23,661 nt of DNA, taken from assembly GCA_017399225.1 (NCBI GenBank), contig JAFQEB010000075.1:1-23661 (forward strand). Reading direction: 5' to 3'. The position numbers and the translations under genes were made by a program. Every line of letters starts with the position of its first letter. Positions within the stretch are counted from its first letter, which is position 1. The notes under the pieces were generated by a model. That model was not told where the DNA came from and ran no database searches. It saw only the letters and a list, made by a program, of their open reading frames with translations. The stretch comes from Clostridia bacterium (GTDB lineage: Bacteria > Bacillota_A > Clostridia > Christensenellales > Aristaeellaceae). This document shows, in pieces, positions 1 to 6,920 of this stretch.

Positions 1-1089
1 AAGAAGATCGCCCGTCTGGCACAGAGCCAGGAAGATTATACCCGTCTGGGGCTGAAAGCCGGGATGGTTGAACCATGGGAGGATGGTCTGCACACCAGCG
101 GCAGATTCGGAGAGTACGAATGGTGGTACTTCGACGCCAAGCTGAATGACGGCTGGTCGCTGGTGATCGGCTTCTATTCCCAGCCGGTAACAGCGGCGTG
201 CATCGGCTTTTCGCCCAGCATCACCTTTGCACTGACCCGTGGCGAGGAAGCCATCCGTGAGACGATTAAAGTGGATGCAAAGGACTGCTCCATGAGCAAG
301 GAAGGCTGCTGCGTCCGTTACGGCGAAAGCTGCTTTGAAGGCGATCTGCATACCTACCGCATCCATGTGGCTGGCAAGGATGTGCAGGCTAATGTGAAGC
401 TGACAGCCAATGCGGCTTCCTGGCGGCCTGAGACCGGGCATTTCCTCTTTGATGAAAAGAAGTTCTTTGCATGGCTGCCCTCTGTGCCGGAAGGATCAGT
501 GGAAGCTGCCATTACCGCCAATGGACAGAACATGTCCTTCACCGGTACGGGTTATCACGACCACAACTGGGGCAATATCGGCATGTACTGGGTGATGCAT
601 CACTGGTATTGGGGGCGTGCCAAGGTGGGCGATTATCAGGTAATCTCCAGCTATATCACCGCACACAAGCCCTATGGCTACGAGCATTTCCCCATTTTCC
701 TGCTGTTGAAAAACGGCGAAAAGCTGGGCGATGATCCTCGTTACCTGACCTACACGCAATCAGAACCCGCATTCGACTCTGTGACCCGCAAGCATTATCA
801 TCAGAAACTCTGCTACGATTACAACGATGGCCAGCAGCATGTCCGCGTGACCTATGCAGCAAAAGAGATCATCGAATACTTTACCGTCGCCAACGCCAAG
901 ACCAGCGCACAGGCTAAGGCCAGCGGCCTGCTGCTGTGGATCGTCCGGCAGGCCAGACTTGATCCCAGCTACATCCGCATGACCGGCACCGTAACGCTGG
1001 AGCGTTTTGAGGGCAATACGATGGTGGAACGTGTCGAAGCCCCCGGACTGTGGGAGCAGATGTACTTCGGACTGGACGAGGATGTGTAA
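1..1089 (+). CDS. CrtC/AttH lipocalin-like domain protein (5' partial)
   Basis: The reading frame is open from the first base, so the start lies upstream; the internal ATG at 64 is unlikely to be the true start. The visible 362 codons contain the aromatic block EYEWWYFDAKL near the left end and the YHDHNWG motif in the middle, followed by MYWVMHHWYWGRA. These are hallmarks of the CrtC N-terminal lipocalin-like fold, known from carotenoid 1,2-hydratase and AttH-type proteins. No carotenoid gene is nearby, so the hydratase reaction should not be assumed; a hydrophobic ligand or lipid-like substrate is the general inference. The stop codon overlaps the start of the next small gene by one base (TAATG), which suggests translational coupling with the micro-protein and hydrolase downstream. 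Family assignment is fairly secure, function is not. Confidence 0.8.
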   Translation, partial: KKIARLAQSQEDYTRLGLKAGMVEPWEDGLHTSGRFGEYEWWYFDAKLNDGWSLVIGFYSQPVTAACIGFSPSITFALTRGEEAIRETIKVDAKDCSMSKEGCCVRYGESCFEGDLHTYRIHVAGKDVQANVKLTANAASWRPETGHFLFDEKKFFAWLPSVPEGSVEAAITANGQNMSFTGTGYHDHNWGNIGMYWVMHHWYWGRAKVGDYQVISSYITAHKPYGYEHFPIFLLLKNGEKLGDDPRYLTYTQSEPAFDSVTRKHYHQKLCYDYNDGQQHVRVTYAAKEIIEYFTVANAKTSAQAKASGLLLWIVRQARLDPSYIRMTGTVTLERFEGNTMVERVEAPGLWEQMYFGLDEDV

Positions 1090-1190
1090 TGAAGAAGAAA
1101 AGACGCTGGATGATCGTTCTTGCGGTCGTTCTGATTGCCGCCCTGTCCGGCGCGGTCTGTGGACGGCTGCTGCTGGACAGCATCATATGA
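1089..1190 (+). CDS. 33-residue single-pass membrane micro-protein
   Basis: This short frame starts at an ATG that shares its A with the preceding TAA and ends in a TGA inside the next gene's ribosome-binding region. The product begins MKKKRRWMIVLAVVL, a strongly basic N-terminus followed by about 18 hydrophobic residues, and ends after a short RLLLDSII tail. That pattern predicts one membrane segment with the N-terminus inside, or an uncleaved signal peptide. Tight overlap with the gene before and near-contact with the gene after suggest a translated cistron rather than a spacer. I do not recognise a family. A purely spacer role cannot be excluded. Confidence 0.5.
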   Translation: MKKKRRWMIVLAVVLIAALSGAVCGRLLLDSII

Positions 1191-1198
1191 GGTATGCC

Positions 1199-2101
1199 AT
1201 GAGCAAAAAAGCATTTGGCGCATGGATGTGCCTGTTGTTTGCAGGCGTATTTCTGTTTAGCGCACTGCTGTCCATCTGGTATGCGGGCAGCGCACCCATG
1301 CGGCTGCTGGCGGTGGAGTGGAACGAAACCGTAGGGACGATCCATCGTGATCTGCCCTATCAGGACGGGCTTCATTATGACCTGTACATTCCCGCTGACA
1401 TCGACCAGACTTCGCCGCAGCATCTGCTGTTGTTCATCCACGGCGGCAGCTTCAACTCAGGTGCAAAGGAGGATGGCGATGCGTGGTGCAGATATTTCGC
1501 TTCTCAGGGCTATATAGCTGCCACGCTGGACTATTCTCTGCAGGGCAAAGGACGGCAGGTTCCCTTGCAGCAAATGAATGATGAGATTGCCGCCTGCGTC
1601 GCTGCCATTGATGCCTATTGCACCAGTCTGGGCTGCCAGATTGACGGCATGGCTCCGGTGGGTGTATCTGCCGGAGGTACGCTGGCAATGAACTACGCCT
1701 ATACCTGTGCGGATTCTTCTGCGATCCCGGTACGCTTCGTGTGTCAGCTGGCTGGTCCGGCAGATTTTCAGCCGGAGGACTGGGGATTATTGAAGCAGGC
1801 GAATGGTATTACCAGCGATGAGGATTTCATCGCCATGATGGCAGGCAATGGATCAATTGACGAAATATCCCCTGCGCAGCTGATTACTCCGGCTTCTGTG
1901 CCTACGCTGATGGGCTATGGACTGCGGGATCATGTGATCCCTGGCAATCAGCGACTGAAAATGACAGAAGCCTTGCGCAGCAATGGCGTTCCCTTCGAGT
2001 GCCATGAGTTTCCGAACTCCAATCACGGCTTGTATGCTGATCTGGATGTACTGCAAATCTTTCTGGATCAATTACTTGCGTGGTGCGAGCGTTATTTCTG
2101 A
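1199..2101 (+). CDS. Membrane-anchored alpha/beta hydrolase (esterase/lipase-like)
   Basis: The 300-residue product starts with an uncleaved signal-anchor (about residues 7-28), so the catalytic domain probably faces outward. Catalytic features of the alpha/beta-hydrolase fold are visible: oxyanion-hole HGG at 81-83, nucleophile elbow GVSAGG at 155-160 with Ser157, acid candidate Asp244 in GLRDHVIP, and His276 in NSNHGLY. This matches the BD-FAE/carboxylesterase-type group that cleaves acyl esters; the substrate is unknown. The frame also allows an ATG at 1187 and runs open further upstream, but GAGGT at 1189-1193 sits five bases before the ATG at 1199, which decides the start. It closes a three-gene plus-strand run and is followed by a hairpin. 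Confidence 0.82.
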   Translation: MSKKAFGAWMCLLFAGVFLFSALLSIWYAGSAPMRLLAVEWNETVGTIHRDLPYQDGLHYDLYIPADIDQTSPQHLLLFIHGGSFNSGAKEDGDAWCRYFASQGYIAATLDYSLQGKGRQVPLQQMNDEIAACVAAIDAYCTSLGCQIDGMAPVGVSAGGTLAMNYAYTCADSSAIPVRFVCQLAGPADFQPEDWGLLKQANGITSDEDFIAMMAGNGSIDEISPAQLITPASVPTLMGYGLRDHVIPGNQRLKMTEALRSNGVPFECHEFPNSNHGLYADLDVLQIFLDQLLAWCERYF

Positions 2102-2112
2102 ATAAGCAAAAT

Positions 2113-2141
2113 GGAGCCGCCAGAAGGATTTCCGGCGGCTC
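2113..2141. terminator. Hairpin between convergent genes, probable bidirectional terminator
   Basis: GAGCCGCC (2114-2121) pairs with GGCGGCTC (2134-2141) around a 12-base loop. Read on the minus strand the stem is followed by a T-rich stretch (CATTTTGCTTATT), so it best serves the minus-strand gene ending at 2149. It probably also stops the hydrolase transcript. Confidence 0.6.
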
Positions 2142-2148
2142 TAAATTG

Positions 2149-2433
2149 TCAGGTCGTATGACTGCTGGAACCAGCAGCCCCTTGCCTGACGGTCTCATTT
2201 AAGTGGCTTTTCTGCATCTGCGCAATCCGCTCTCGCAGATCGTAGAGTGCTGTACCGATGGTGTCAAAAGCAGAAGCGGCAACCTCCTCGTTGTTCTTCA
2301 TGCCCAGTCGGTGAAGTGGTTCGGCGTCACCTTCAAACAACGCCAGCGCACCTTCGGCCAGTAGGCGGATGTCAGCGATGTCATTGCCCACATTCCAGAA
2401 GTAGGTATTGAGTGCCTTGATCTGATCGTTCAT
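2149..2433 (-). CDS. Small unknown protein paired with TnpV
   Basis: This encodes 94 residues beginning MNDQIKALNTYFWNVGNDI. It is largely helical in character, with an acidic centre and a polar, serine-rich tail; no signal peptide or membrane segment is visible. I do not recognise a domain. The ATG at 2433 overlaps the TnpV stop codon by one base (TGATG), so the two are almost certainly translationally coupled. A GTG one codon upstream is an alternative start. The pairing with TnpV suggests a mobile-element accessory gene, which is inference from context only. Confidence 0.6.
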   Translation of the reverse strand: MNDQIKALNTYFWNVGNDIADIRLLAEGALALFEGDAEPLHRLGMKNNEEVAASAFDTIGTALYDLRERIAQMQKSHLNETVRQGAAGSSSHTT

Positions 2434-2804
2434 CACACATACACCAGCTCTGCATAGACGATCTCTTCGGCACAGGCGCGGATGTTATTCATCGCACCCA
2501 CCCACGCCATCTGATCGCGGCCTTTGAGTTCTTCCGTGATACCCTGGGCGACCTTCATAGCTTGGATGAGGCTTTCCAGTCGTTCGGTAGCCTCCTGATT
2601 GAACAGGGCAAGATATTTGAATAGCTCACCGGACAGCACCAGCTGGTTGAAGGTGCTGGGGCGATGTTCCCGTAGGAACTCCCTGCGCCTGCGTCCCCAG
2701 AAGCCGATGTCACCAACATCCGGAGGCAAGGAAAGGTTAGGAAAGTAGTAATCACCAACTTTTACATAGGGAATTGTCAGAGTGGATTCGTTTTGATTGT
2801 TCAT
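2433..2804 (-). CDS. tnpV: TnpV-family transposon-encoded protein
   Basis: The 123-residue product carries the features I associate with TnpV: IPYVKVGDYYFPNLSLP near the N-terminus, then an RRREFLREHRPSTFNQL segment, and a C-terminal block with TEELKGRDQMAWVGAMNNI and EEIVYAELVYV. TnpV is known from Tn4451-type mobilizable elements of clostridia and recurs in many Clostridia mobile regions; its molecular role is not established. The ATG at 2804 is chosen because GAAAGGAGC lies about six bases upstream; the frame stays open another 27 codons upstream without a comparable site. No transposase or recombinase gene is present in this window, so this copy is an orphan or the element extends no further here. 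Confidence 0.8.
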   Translation of the reverse strand: MNNQNESTLTIPYVKVGDYYFPNLSLPPDVGDIGFWGRRRREFLREHRPSTFNQLVLSGELFKYLALFNQEATERLESLIQAMKVAQGITEELKGRDQMAWVGAMNNIRACAEEIVYAELVYV

Positions 2805-2900
2805 GTTGCAGCTCCTTTCGTAGTTCGTGGAAGGGTTACAGGGGGAATTCTTACTCCTTTCCTCATAACCACTCTCATTCACCACAAACGAGCCGCAGTC

Positions 2901-2939
2901 ATGATGTAATGTGAAGGATAAAACCTTCCTTTACATCAT
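2901..2939. repeat. 39-base imperfect inverted repeat
   Basis: ATGATGTAA (2901-2909) pairs with TTACATCAT (2931-2939), and GAAGG (2913-2917) with CCTTC (2924-2928), leaving a small internal bulge and an ATAAAA loop. It lies upstream of tnpV, with no T-tract on the plus strand. It may be a protein-binding site, an element end or a transcript-shielding hairpin; nothing in the sequence decides. Confidence 0.5.
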
Positions 2940-2973
2940 ACATACTGCTTTCAGCACTTTGTCGATGCGTTGC

Positions 2974-3004
2974 GGCGGCGCAGTGAAGGCTGCGCCGCCT
3001 TTTT
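2974..3004 (+). terminator. Strong plus-strand intrinsic terminator without an obvious parent gene
   Basis: GGCGGCGCAG (2974-2983) pairs perfectly with CTGCGCCGCC (2990-2999) around TGAAGG and is followed by five T residues. The nearest plus-strand gene ends near 2101, about 870 bases earlier and beyond the minus-strand tnpV pair. It may insulate the downstream operon, end a small transcript, or be a relic separated from its gene by the tnpV insertion. The 2805-3014 stretch holds no other gene that I can see. Confidence 0.8.
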
Positions 3005-3014
3005 GCCGCCGGTG

Positions 3015-3043
3015 TTGACAATCCTGCAGCCCCGTGCTACAAT
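3015..3043 (+). promoter_or_regulatory. Housekeeping-sigma promoter of the ABC-F operon
   Basis: TTGACA (3015-3020) and TACAAT (3038-3043) are separated by exactly 17 bases, close to the vegetative sigma consensus. Transcription is expected to start near 3050, giving a leader of about 200 bases before the ABC-F start codon. It lies just after the terminator ending at 3004, so the operon appears insulated from upstream transcription. Confidence 0.8.
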
Positions 3044-3049
3044 ATCGCC

Positions 3050-3253
3050 AATGTGATCGTGAAGGAGGGCTGACCCGGATATGCGCAACTGATTTGCCGT
3101 AACCCCCATTTTCAGGGAAAGCAAGCGCCGTTGAAGGACGGTTTGTTTGCTGTGGCGGTCTGTGTGCATGTTCGCGTCGGGGACTCCTTTTGTTGTGCCA
3201 AAAACCGAATACGATGACCGTCTCCCGCTATCTTCAGGAGGCAAGAAACCTAT
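3050..3253 (+). promoter_or_regulatory. Structured leader with minimal uORF, candidate attenuator of the ABC-F gene
   Basis: The leader has a good ribosome site (GAAGGAGGG, 3061-3069) followed by ATG CGC AAC TGA at 3081-3092, a possible three-residue MRN peptide. A hairpin spans 3121-3150: GCAAGC pairs with GTTTGC and CCGT with ACGG, and a T-rich stretch follows ACGG. CTCCTT (3184-3189) could pair with the uORF site AAGGAG (3062-3067) or, as CTCCT, with AGGAG (3236-3240) before the ABC-F start. Antibiotic-resistance ABC-F genes are known to be controlled by ribosome-mediated attenuation with very short leader peptides. The layout fits that, but the mechanism here is inferred and no strong GC-rich T-tailed terminator is evident inside the leader. 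Confidence 0.45.
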
Positions 3254-4762
3254 ATGCAAGTATCTGTCCGTGACCTTTCCTTTACCTACGATGGCTCCTA
3301 CACGCCCGTGTTTGAGCATGTTTCCTTTACCTTCGATACGTCCTGGCGGCTGGGGCTGATCGGCCGCAACGGCAAGGGCAAGACTACCCTGCTGCGGCTG
3401 CTGATGGGGCAGTACAAGCCCCAGGGACACATCAGCATGCCCCTCACGCCGGTGTATTTCCCATACCCCGTGGCGGATGTGAATGCCAATACGCGGGATG
3501 TGATGCTTTCCGCTGCACCTGACGCCGAAGAGTGGCAGCTGATCTGCGAATTGAACCAGCTGGATGTGGATGATTCCGTCCTCGACCGGCCCTTCTGCAC
3601 CCTCTCCAAGGGCGAGCAGACCAAGGTGCTGTTGGCGGCGCTCTTCGCCCGGGAGGACGCCTATCCCATGATCGACGAGCCCACCAACCACCTGGACGCC
3701 CACGGCCGCGAGCTGGTGGCCGATTATCTCAGGCGCAAGGACGGCCGCAACTCGGCTTCCGGCTTCCTCCTCGTCAGCCACGACCGCGCCTTCCTCAATC
3801 GCTGTATCGACCATGTCCTGTCCTTCAACCGCTCGGATGTGTGGGTGATGCAGGGCAACTACGACACCTGGGAGGCCCGCCTCAACCAGCAGAACGAGTA
3901 CGAGCAGGGCCGCAACGAGGTCCTACGCCGCGACATCCGCCACCTGGAGGAATCCGCCCGTCGCACCGCTGAGTGGAGCGCCAGGGCCGAAAAGGGCAAG
4001 TTCCATGTGCCGCCCAGCGTGTCCGCCGTGGTGGATCGCGGCTTTGTGGGCGCCAAGGCCGCTTCCATGATGAAAAAATCGCAGAATTCTATCCGCCGCA
4101 AGGAGCGTGCCATCGAGGAGAAAAAGTCCCTGCTGCACAATGTCGAAAAGGTCGGCGAGCTCAAGCTGACCGTGCTTCAACATCCCAAGGACGTGCTGAT
4201 CTCCGTGACCGACGGGCGGGTAACATACGACGGCCGCACCGTCTGCGAGGGCGTGAACTTCACCCTCCGCCGCGGTGATCGCATCGCCCTCAGCGGCCCC
4301 AACGGCTGCGGCAAGTCCTCCATCCTCAAGGCGCTGTGCGGCCAGGGCGGCAGCCTCACCGGCCAGATCAGCATCGCGCCGAACCTGATCATCTCCTATG
4401 TACCCCAGCAGACGGAAGACATGCGCGGCCCGGTGGAGGGCTTCATCCGCGAAAACGGCGTGGATGAGACGCTCTTCAAGGCGATATTGCGCAACATGGA
4501 CTTCACCCGCGACCTCTTCGACCGCCCCATTGAGCAGATGTCCCAGGGCCAGAAGAAAAAACTGCTGCTCGCGCGCAGCCTGTGCATCCCGGCGCACCTG
4601 TACGTCTGGGACGAGCCGCTGAACTACATCGACGTGCTCTCCCGCGTGCAGCTGGAGGGCCTGCTGCTGGAATATGAGCCGACCCTGCTGCTGGTGGAGC
4701 ACGACGCGGTGTTCCTGGAGCGGGTCTGCACCCAGACGGTCCAGCTGGGAGGTGCAACATGA
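3254..4762 (+). CDS. Lsa-type ABC-F ribosome-protection protein
   Basis: The 502-residue product has two ABC ATPase domains and no membrane segment, as in ABC-F proteins. Domain 1 shows Walker A GRNGKGKTT (37-45), signature LSKGEQ (117-122), Walker B/D-loop MIDEPTNHLD (139-148) and switch SHDRAF (175-180). A charged linker (about 190-310) carries the antibiotic-resistance-domain loop position. Domain 2 shows GPNGCGKSS (348-356), MSQGQ (429-433), DEPLNYID (453-460) and the EHD switch (482-484). The order and wording of these motifs closely resemble Lsa(A)-type proteins, which displace lincosamides, streptogramin A and pleuromutilins from the 50S subunit. AGGAGG lies 12 bases before the ATG. 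The stop overlaps the next start (ATGA), so it leads a four-gene operon. Drug spectrum is an inference from family. Confidence 0.9.
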   Translation: MQVSVRDLSFTYDGSYTPVFEHVSFTFDTSWRLGLIGRNGKGKTTLLRLLMGQYKPQGHISMPLTPVYFPYPVADVNANTRDVMLSAAPDAEEWQLICELNQLDVDDSVLDRPFCTLSKGEQTKVLLAALFAREDAYPMIDEPTNHLDAHGRELVADYLRRKDGRNSASGFLLVSHDRAFLNRCIDHVLSFNRSDVWVMQGNYDTWEARLNQQNEYEQGRNEVLRRDIRHLEESARRTAEWSARAEKGKFHVPPSVSAVVDRGFVGAKAASMMKKSQNSIRRKERAIEEKKSLLHNVEKVGELKLTVLQHPKDVLISVTDGRVTYDGRTVCEGVNFTLRRGDRIALSGPNGCGKSSILKALCGQGGSLTGQISIAPNLIISYVPQQTEDMRGPVEGFIRENGVDETLFKAILRNMDFTRDLFDRPIEQMSQGQKKKLLLARSLCIPAHLYVWDEPLNYIDVLSRVQLEGLLLEYEPTLLLVEHDAVFLERVCTQTVQLGGAT

Positions 4763-5490
4763 CCAGACTGTATATCGTCGAGGGACTGCCCAGCTCCGGC
4801 AAGAGCAGCACCGCCCGTCATATCGCCGACGTTCTGAGTGTCGCTGGGCGTCAAGTCAGCTATGTGGACGAGGGCACCGGACGCCACCCGGCAGACTACG
4901 AGTTCCACGCCTTCGTAGACGGCCGGATCATCCCCCTGGCCGACGTTCCGCCGGAGGAGCTGAATGCCCTCCTGCCCAAAAAGATTTATGACGGTCTCTC
5001 CTGGGAAACCGAAGCCCCGCTGATGCTGGACAAGTGGCGGCAGTTCGTGCAGGAAGCCGACACAGATACCGTGTACGTGTTCAACTGTGTCTTCCTGCAA
5101 AACCCCATGTGCGAAACGATGATGCGCTTTGGCCTGCCTGAGGTGGAATCCGCCGCGCACATCCGGCAAATCGCGGAGATCATCGCGCCCCTGGAGCCGG
5201 TGATCGTCTACCTGCACAGCGATGAAGTCGCAGCCTCCGTCCGGCGGGCCTCCGCAGAGCGTCCCGGCTGGCTGGAGGCGGTCATCCCGTACCACACGGA
5301 GGGCGGCTATGGGCGCTCCATCGGCGCGGAGGGCTTCGACGGCTACATCGCCTGCCTGGAGGAGCGGCAGCGGCGCGAAGAGCGTATCCTGGCTGCACTG
5401 CCGGTGCGCGCCGTCACGCTGGACAATCCGCAACGTGACTGGCAGGCCGCCCATGACGCCCTCGCGCGGATATGTCAAGAACATACATAA
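4759..5490 (+). CDS. P-loop kinase-like protein
   Basis: The 243-residue soluble protein starts MTRLYIVEGLPSSGKSS, with a Walker A motif at residues 9-17 directly after the first strand, as in small-molecule or nucleotide kinases of the AAA_33/chloramphenicol-phosphotransferase-like class. A strand VYVFNCVFLQNP in the middle is the Walker B-like position, and VIVYLHSDEVAASVRRASAERP near residues 150-175 fits a strand followed by a lid with arginines. No substrate-specific motif is recognised. The ATG overlaps the ABC-F stop codon by four bases (ATGA), with GGGAGGTG upstream, so it is translationally coupled to the resistance-type protein. Phosphorylation of a drug, nucleoside or RNA end are all possible; none is shown. 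Confidence 0.75.
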   Translation: MTRLYIVEGLPSSGKSSTARHIADVLSVAGRQVSYVDEGTGRHPADYEFHAFVDGRIIPLADVPPEELNALLPKKIYDGLSWETEAPLMLDKWRQFVQEADTDTVYVFNCVFLQNPMCETMMRFGLPEVESAAHIRQIAEIIAPLEPVIVYLHSDEVAASVRRASAERPGWLEAVIPYHTEGGYGRSIGAEGFDGYIACLEERQRREERILAALPVRAVTLDNPQRDWQAAHDALARICQEHT

Positions 5491-5557
5491 GCGTTCCCGG
5501 GCTACCCACCATGACGAAACCATGCTACCATACATGACGAAAGGGGGGCGACTTGGC

Positions 5558-6298
5558 TTGAAATACGAGAATGCAAAGGATATTTTCCCGCCGGAACTGC
5601 TGCGGCAAATTCAGCGCTATGTATCCGGCAAGGCCATCTACATCCCCTCTCCGGAGCAAAGACGATGGGGCGAAACCAGCGGCTATCGCCGCTACCTGCG
5701 CGACCGCAACCGGGACATCCGGCGGGATTTCGCCGCCGGGCAGACCATCGACCGGCTGGCGGACAGGTACTGCCTGTCGGTGGAGTCCATCCGCCGCATC
5801 GTCTACTCGAAAAAGGAGGAATTCGTCATGGACTACGCCTGTACGCTGACCAACGCCATCGAATGCGGAGAGCATGGCCAAATTGAGAACTGGATCCACG
5901 CCTACCTGCTCTCCGACGGCCATAACAAGCCCTTTTCCGACGGACTGCGCTTGGTGGAGCGCACTTTCCACGGCCCGGTGAGCTTCCCGCTAAGCCTGCT
6001 GAAGCGCAACACCGGCCCCGAACCGGAGATGCGCTGGCAGATCCCTCCCGAATGGTTTGAGATCCACGTCGGCAGGCTGATCGAAGCGGTCAAGGCCGGC
6101 GCCGACCTGCCGCCGCTGATCGCCCACTACTGGATCCCCGAGGGAAAAATCGACGGCGAATTCGAGATGAACGACGGCAACCACCGCCTGGAGGCCTTCA
6201 AGCGCCTGGGCGTGGAGCGGTACCACGTCATCTTCTGGTGCACCGAACAGCATGAATACGACCAGCTGATGGAGCGTTACGGCCACCTGATGACATAA
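5558..6298 (+). CDS. CD3324-type HTH protein fused to a ParB-like domain
   Basis: Residues 1-87 resemble the CD3324 family: MKYENAKDIFPPELLRQIQ, then YIPSPEQRRWGETSGYR, then a helix-turn-helix (DRLADRYCLSVESIRRIV). The remaining part, about residues 91-246, ends in a ParB-like signature, MNDGNHRLEAFKRLGV, preceded by strand-rich sequence. I chose the TTG at 5558 because the family begins MKY-x-NA and a GGGGGG run lies about eight bases upstream; in-frame ATGs at 5522 and 5534 are alternatives. At the domain junction an AAAGGAGG sequence precedes an in-frame ATG at 5828, so a separate C-terminal product of 156 residues is possible. Likely roles are DNA binding or nucleotide-dependent ParB-type activity; the pairing with kinases and ABC-F is unusual. 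Confidence 0.7.
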   Translation: MKYENAKDIFPPELLRQIQRYVSGKAIYIPSPEQRRWGETSGYRRYLRDRNRDIRRDFAAGQTIDRLADRYCLSVESIRRIVYSKKEEFVMDYACTLTNAIECGEHGQIENWIHAYLLSDGHNKPFSDGLRLVERTFHGPVSFPLSLLKRNTGPEPEMRWQIPPEWFEIHVGRLIEAVKAGADLPPLIAHYWIPEGKIDGEFEMNDGNHRLEAFKRLGVERYHVIFWCTEQHEYDQLMERYGHLMT

Positions 6299-6308
6299 GG
6301 AGAATCAC

Positions 6309-6917
6309 ATGACGGTTTACTACATCGGCGGCTCGCCCTGCAGCGGCAAAAGCACGGTTGCGGAGGCGCTGGCCGCCCGGTACGGCCTGACTTACTTCAA
6401 AGCGGACGACTTTCTCGACGACCTAATCGCCGGGGGTGCAGCGGCCGGCCTGCCGGTCTGCGAACGCATCCGCCGCATGACGGCAGAGGAAACCTGGATG
6501 CGCTTCCCGGAGGTGCAGTGCCGGGAGGAACTCGATTTCTACGCCGAAGTCCACGGCCTGCTGATGCAGCGGCTGAACACGCTGGAAAGTGCAGCCGTCG
6601 TCGCGGAGGGCGCGTGCTTCCTGCCGCAGCTGATGCACGATCTGGGCATCCTGTCTCGGCAGTACATTGCTATCACGCCCAGCCGGGATTTCCAGGTCAG
6701 CCGCTACCGCGAGCGCCCCTGGGTGCCCCACGTCCTGAGGGACTGCACTGACCCGGACGCCGCCTTCGCCAACTGGATGGCCCGCGACGCCCTCTTTGCC
6801 GGGGAAGTCCGGCGGCAGTGCGCCCGGCTGGGATACGCGTCCCTCCTGACGGACGACAGCGTAAGTGAAGCCGACCGGCTGGCCCAGGTCGCCCGCCACT
6901 TCGGACTGGAACCATAA
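6309..6917 (+). CDS. Second P-loop kinase-like protein of the ABC-F operon
   Basis: The 202-residue product begins MTVYYIGGSPCSGKST, a Walker A motif at residues 7-16 right after strand 1. A DD pair follows in YFKADDFLDDL, the position where nucleotide and shikimate-type kinases hold the phosphate acceptor. VVAEGACFLP near residue 97 resembles the Walker B strand, and SRYRERPW near residue 135 supplies lid arginines. A good AAGGAG lies seven bases before the ATG, 10 bases after the previous stop, so it is the last gene of the four-gene operon and is followed at once by a terminator. It is not an obvious recent duplicate of the kinase at 4759, since similarity is limited to the P-loop. Substrate unknown. 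Confidence 0.75.
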   Translation: MTVYYIGGSPCSGKSTVAEALAARYGLTYFKADDFLDDLIAGGAAAGLPVCERIRRMTAEETWMRFPEVQCREELDFYAEVHGLLMQRLNTLESAAVVAEGACFLPQLMHDLGILSRQYIAITPSRDFQVSRYRERPWVPHVLRDCTDPDAAFANWMARDALFAGEVRRQCARLGYASLLTDDSVSEADRLAQVARHFGLEP

Positions 6918-6920
6918 CAA

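Noticed and set aside
3147..3359. Open frame overlapping the ABC-F start as a possible leader peptide
   Set aside because: No ribosome site before its TTG or ATG starts and the frame runs into the ABC-F gene. The MRN uORF at 3081 has a far better site.
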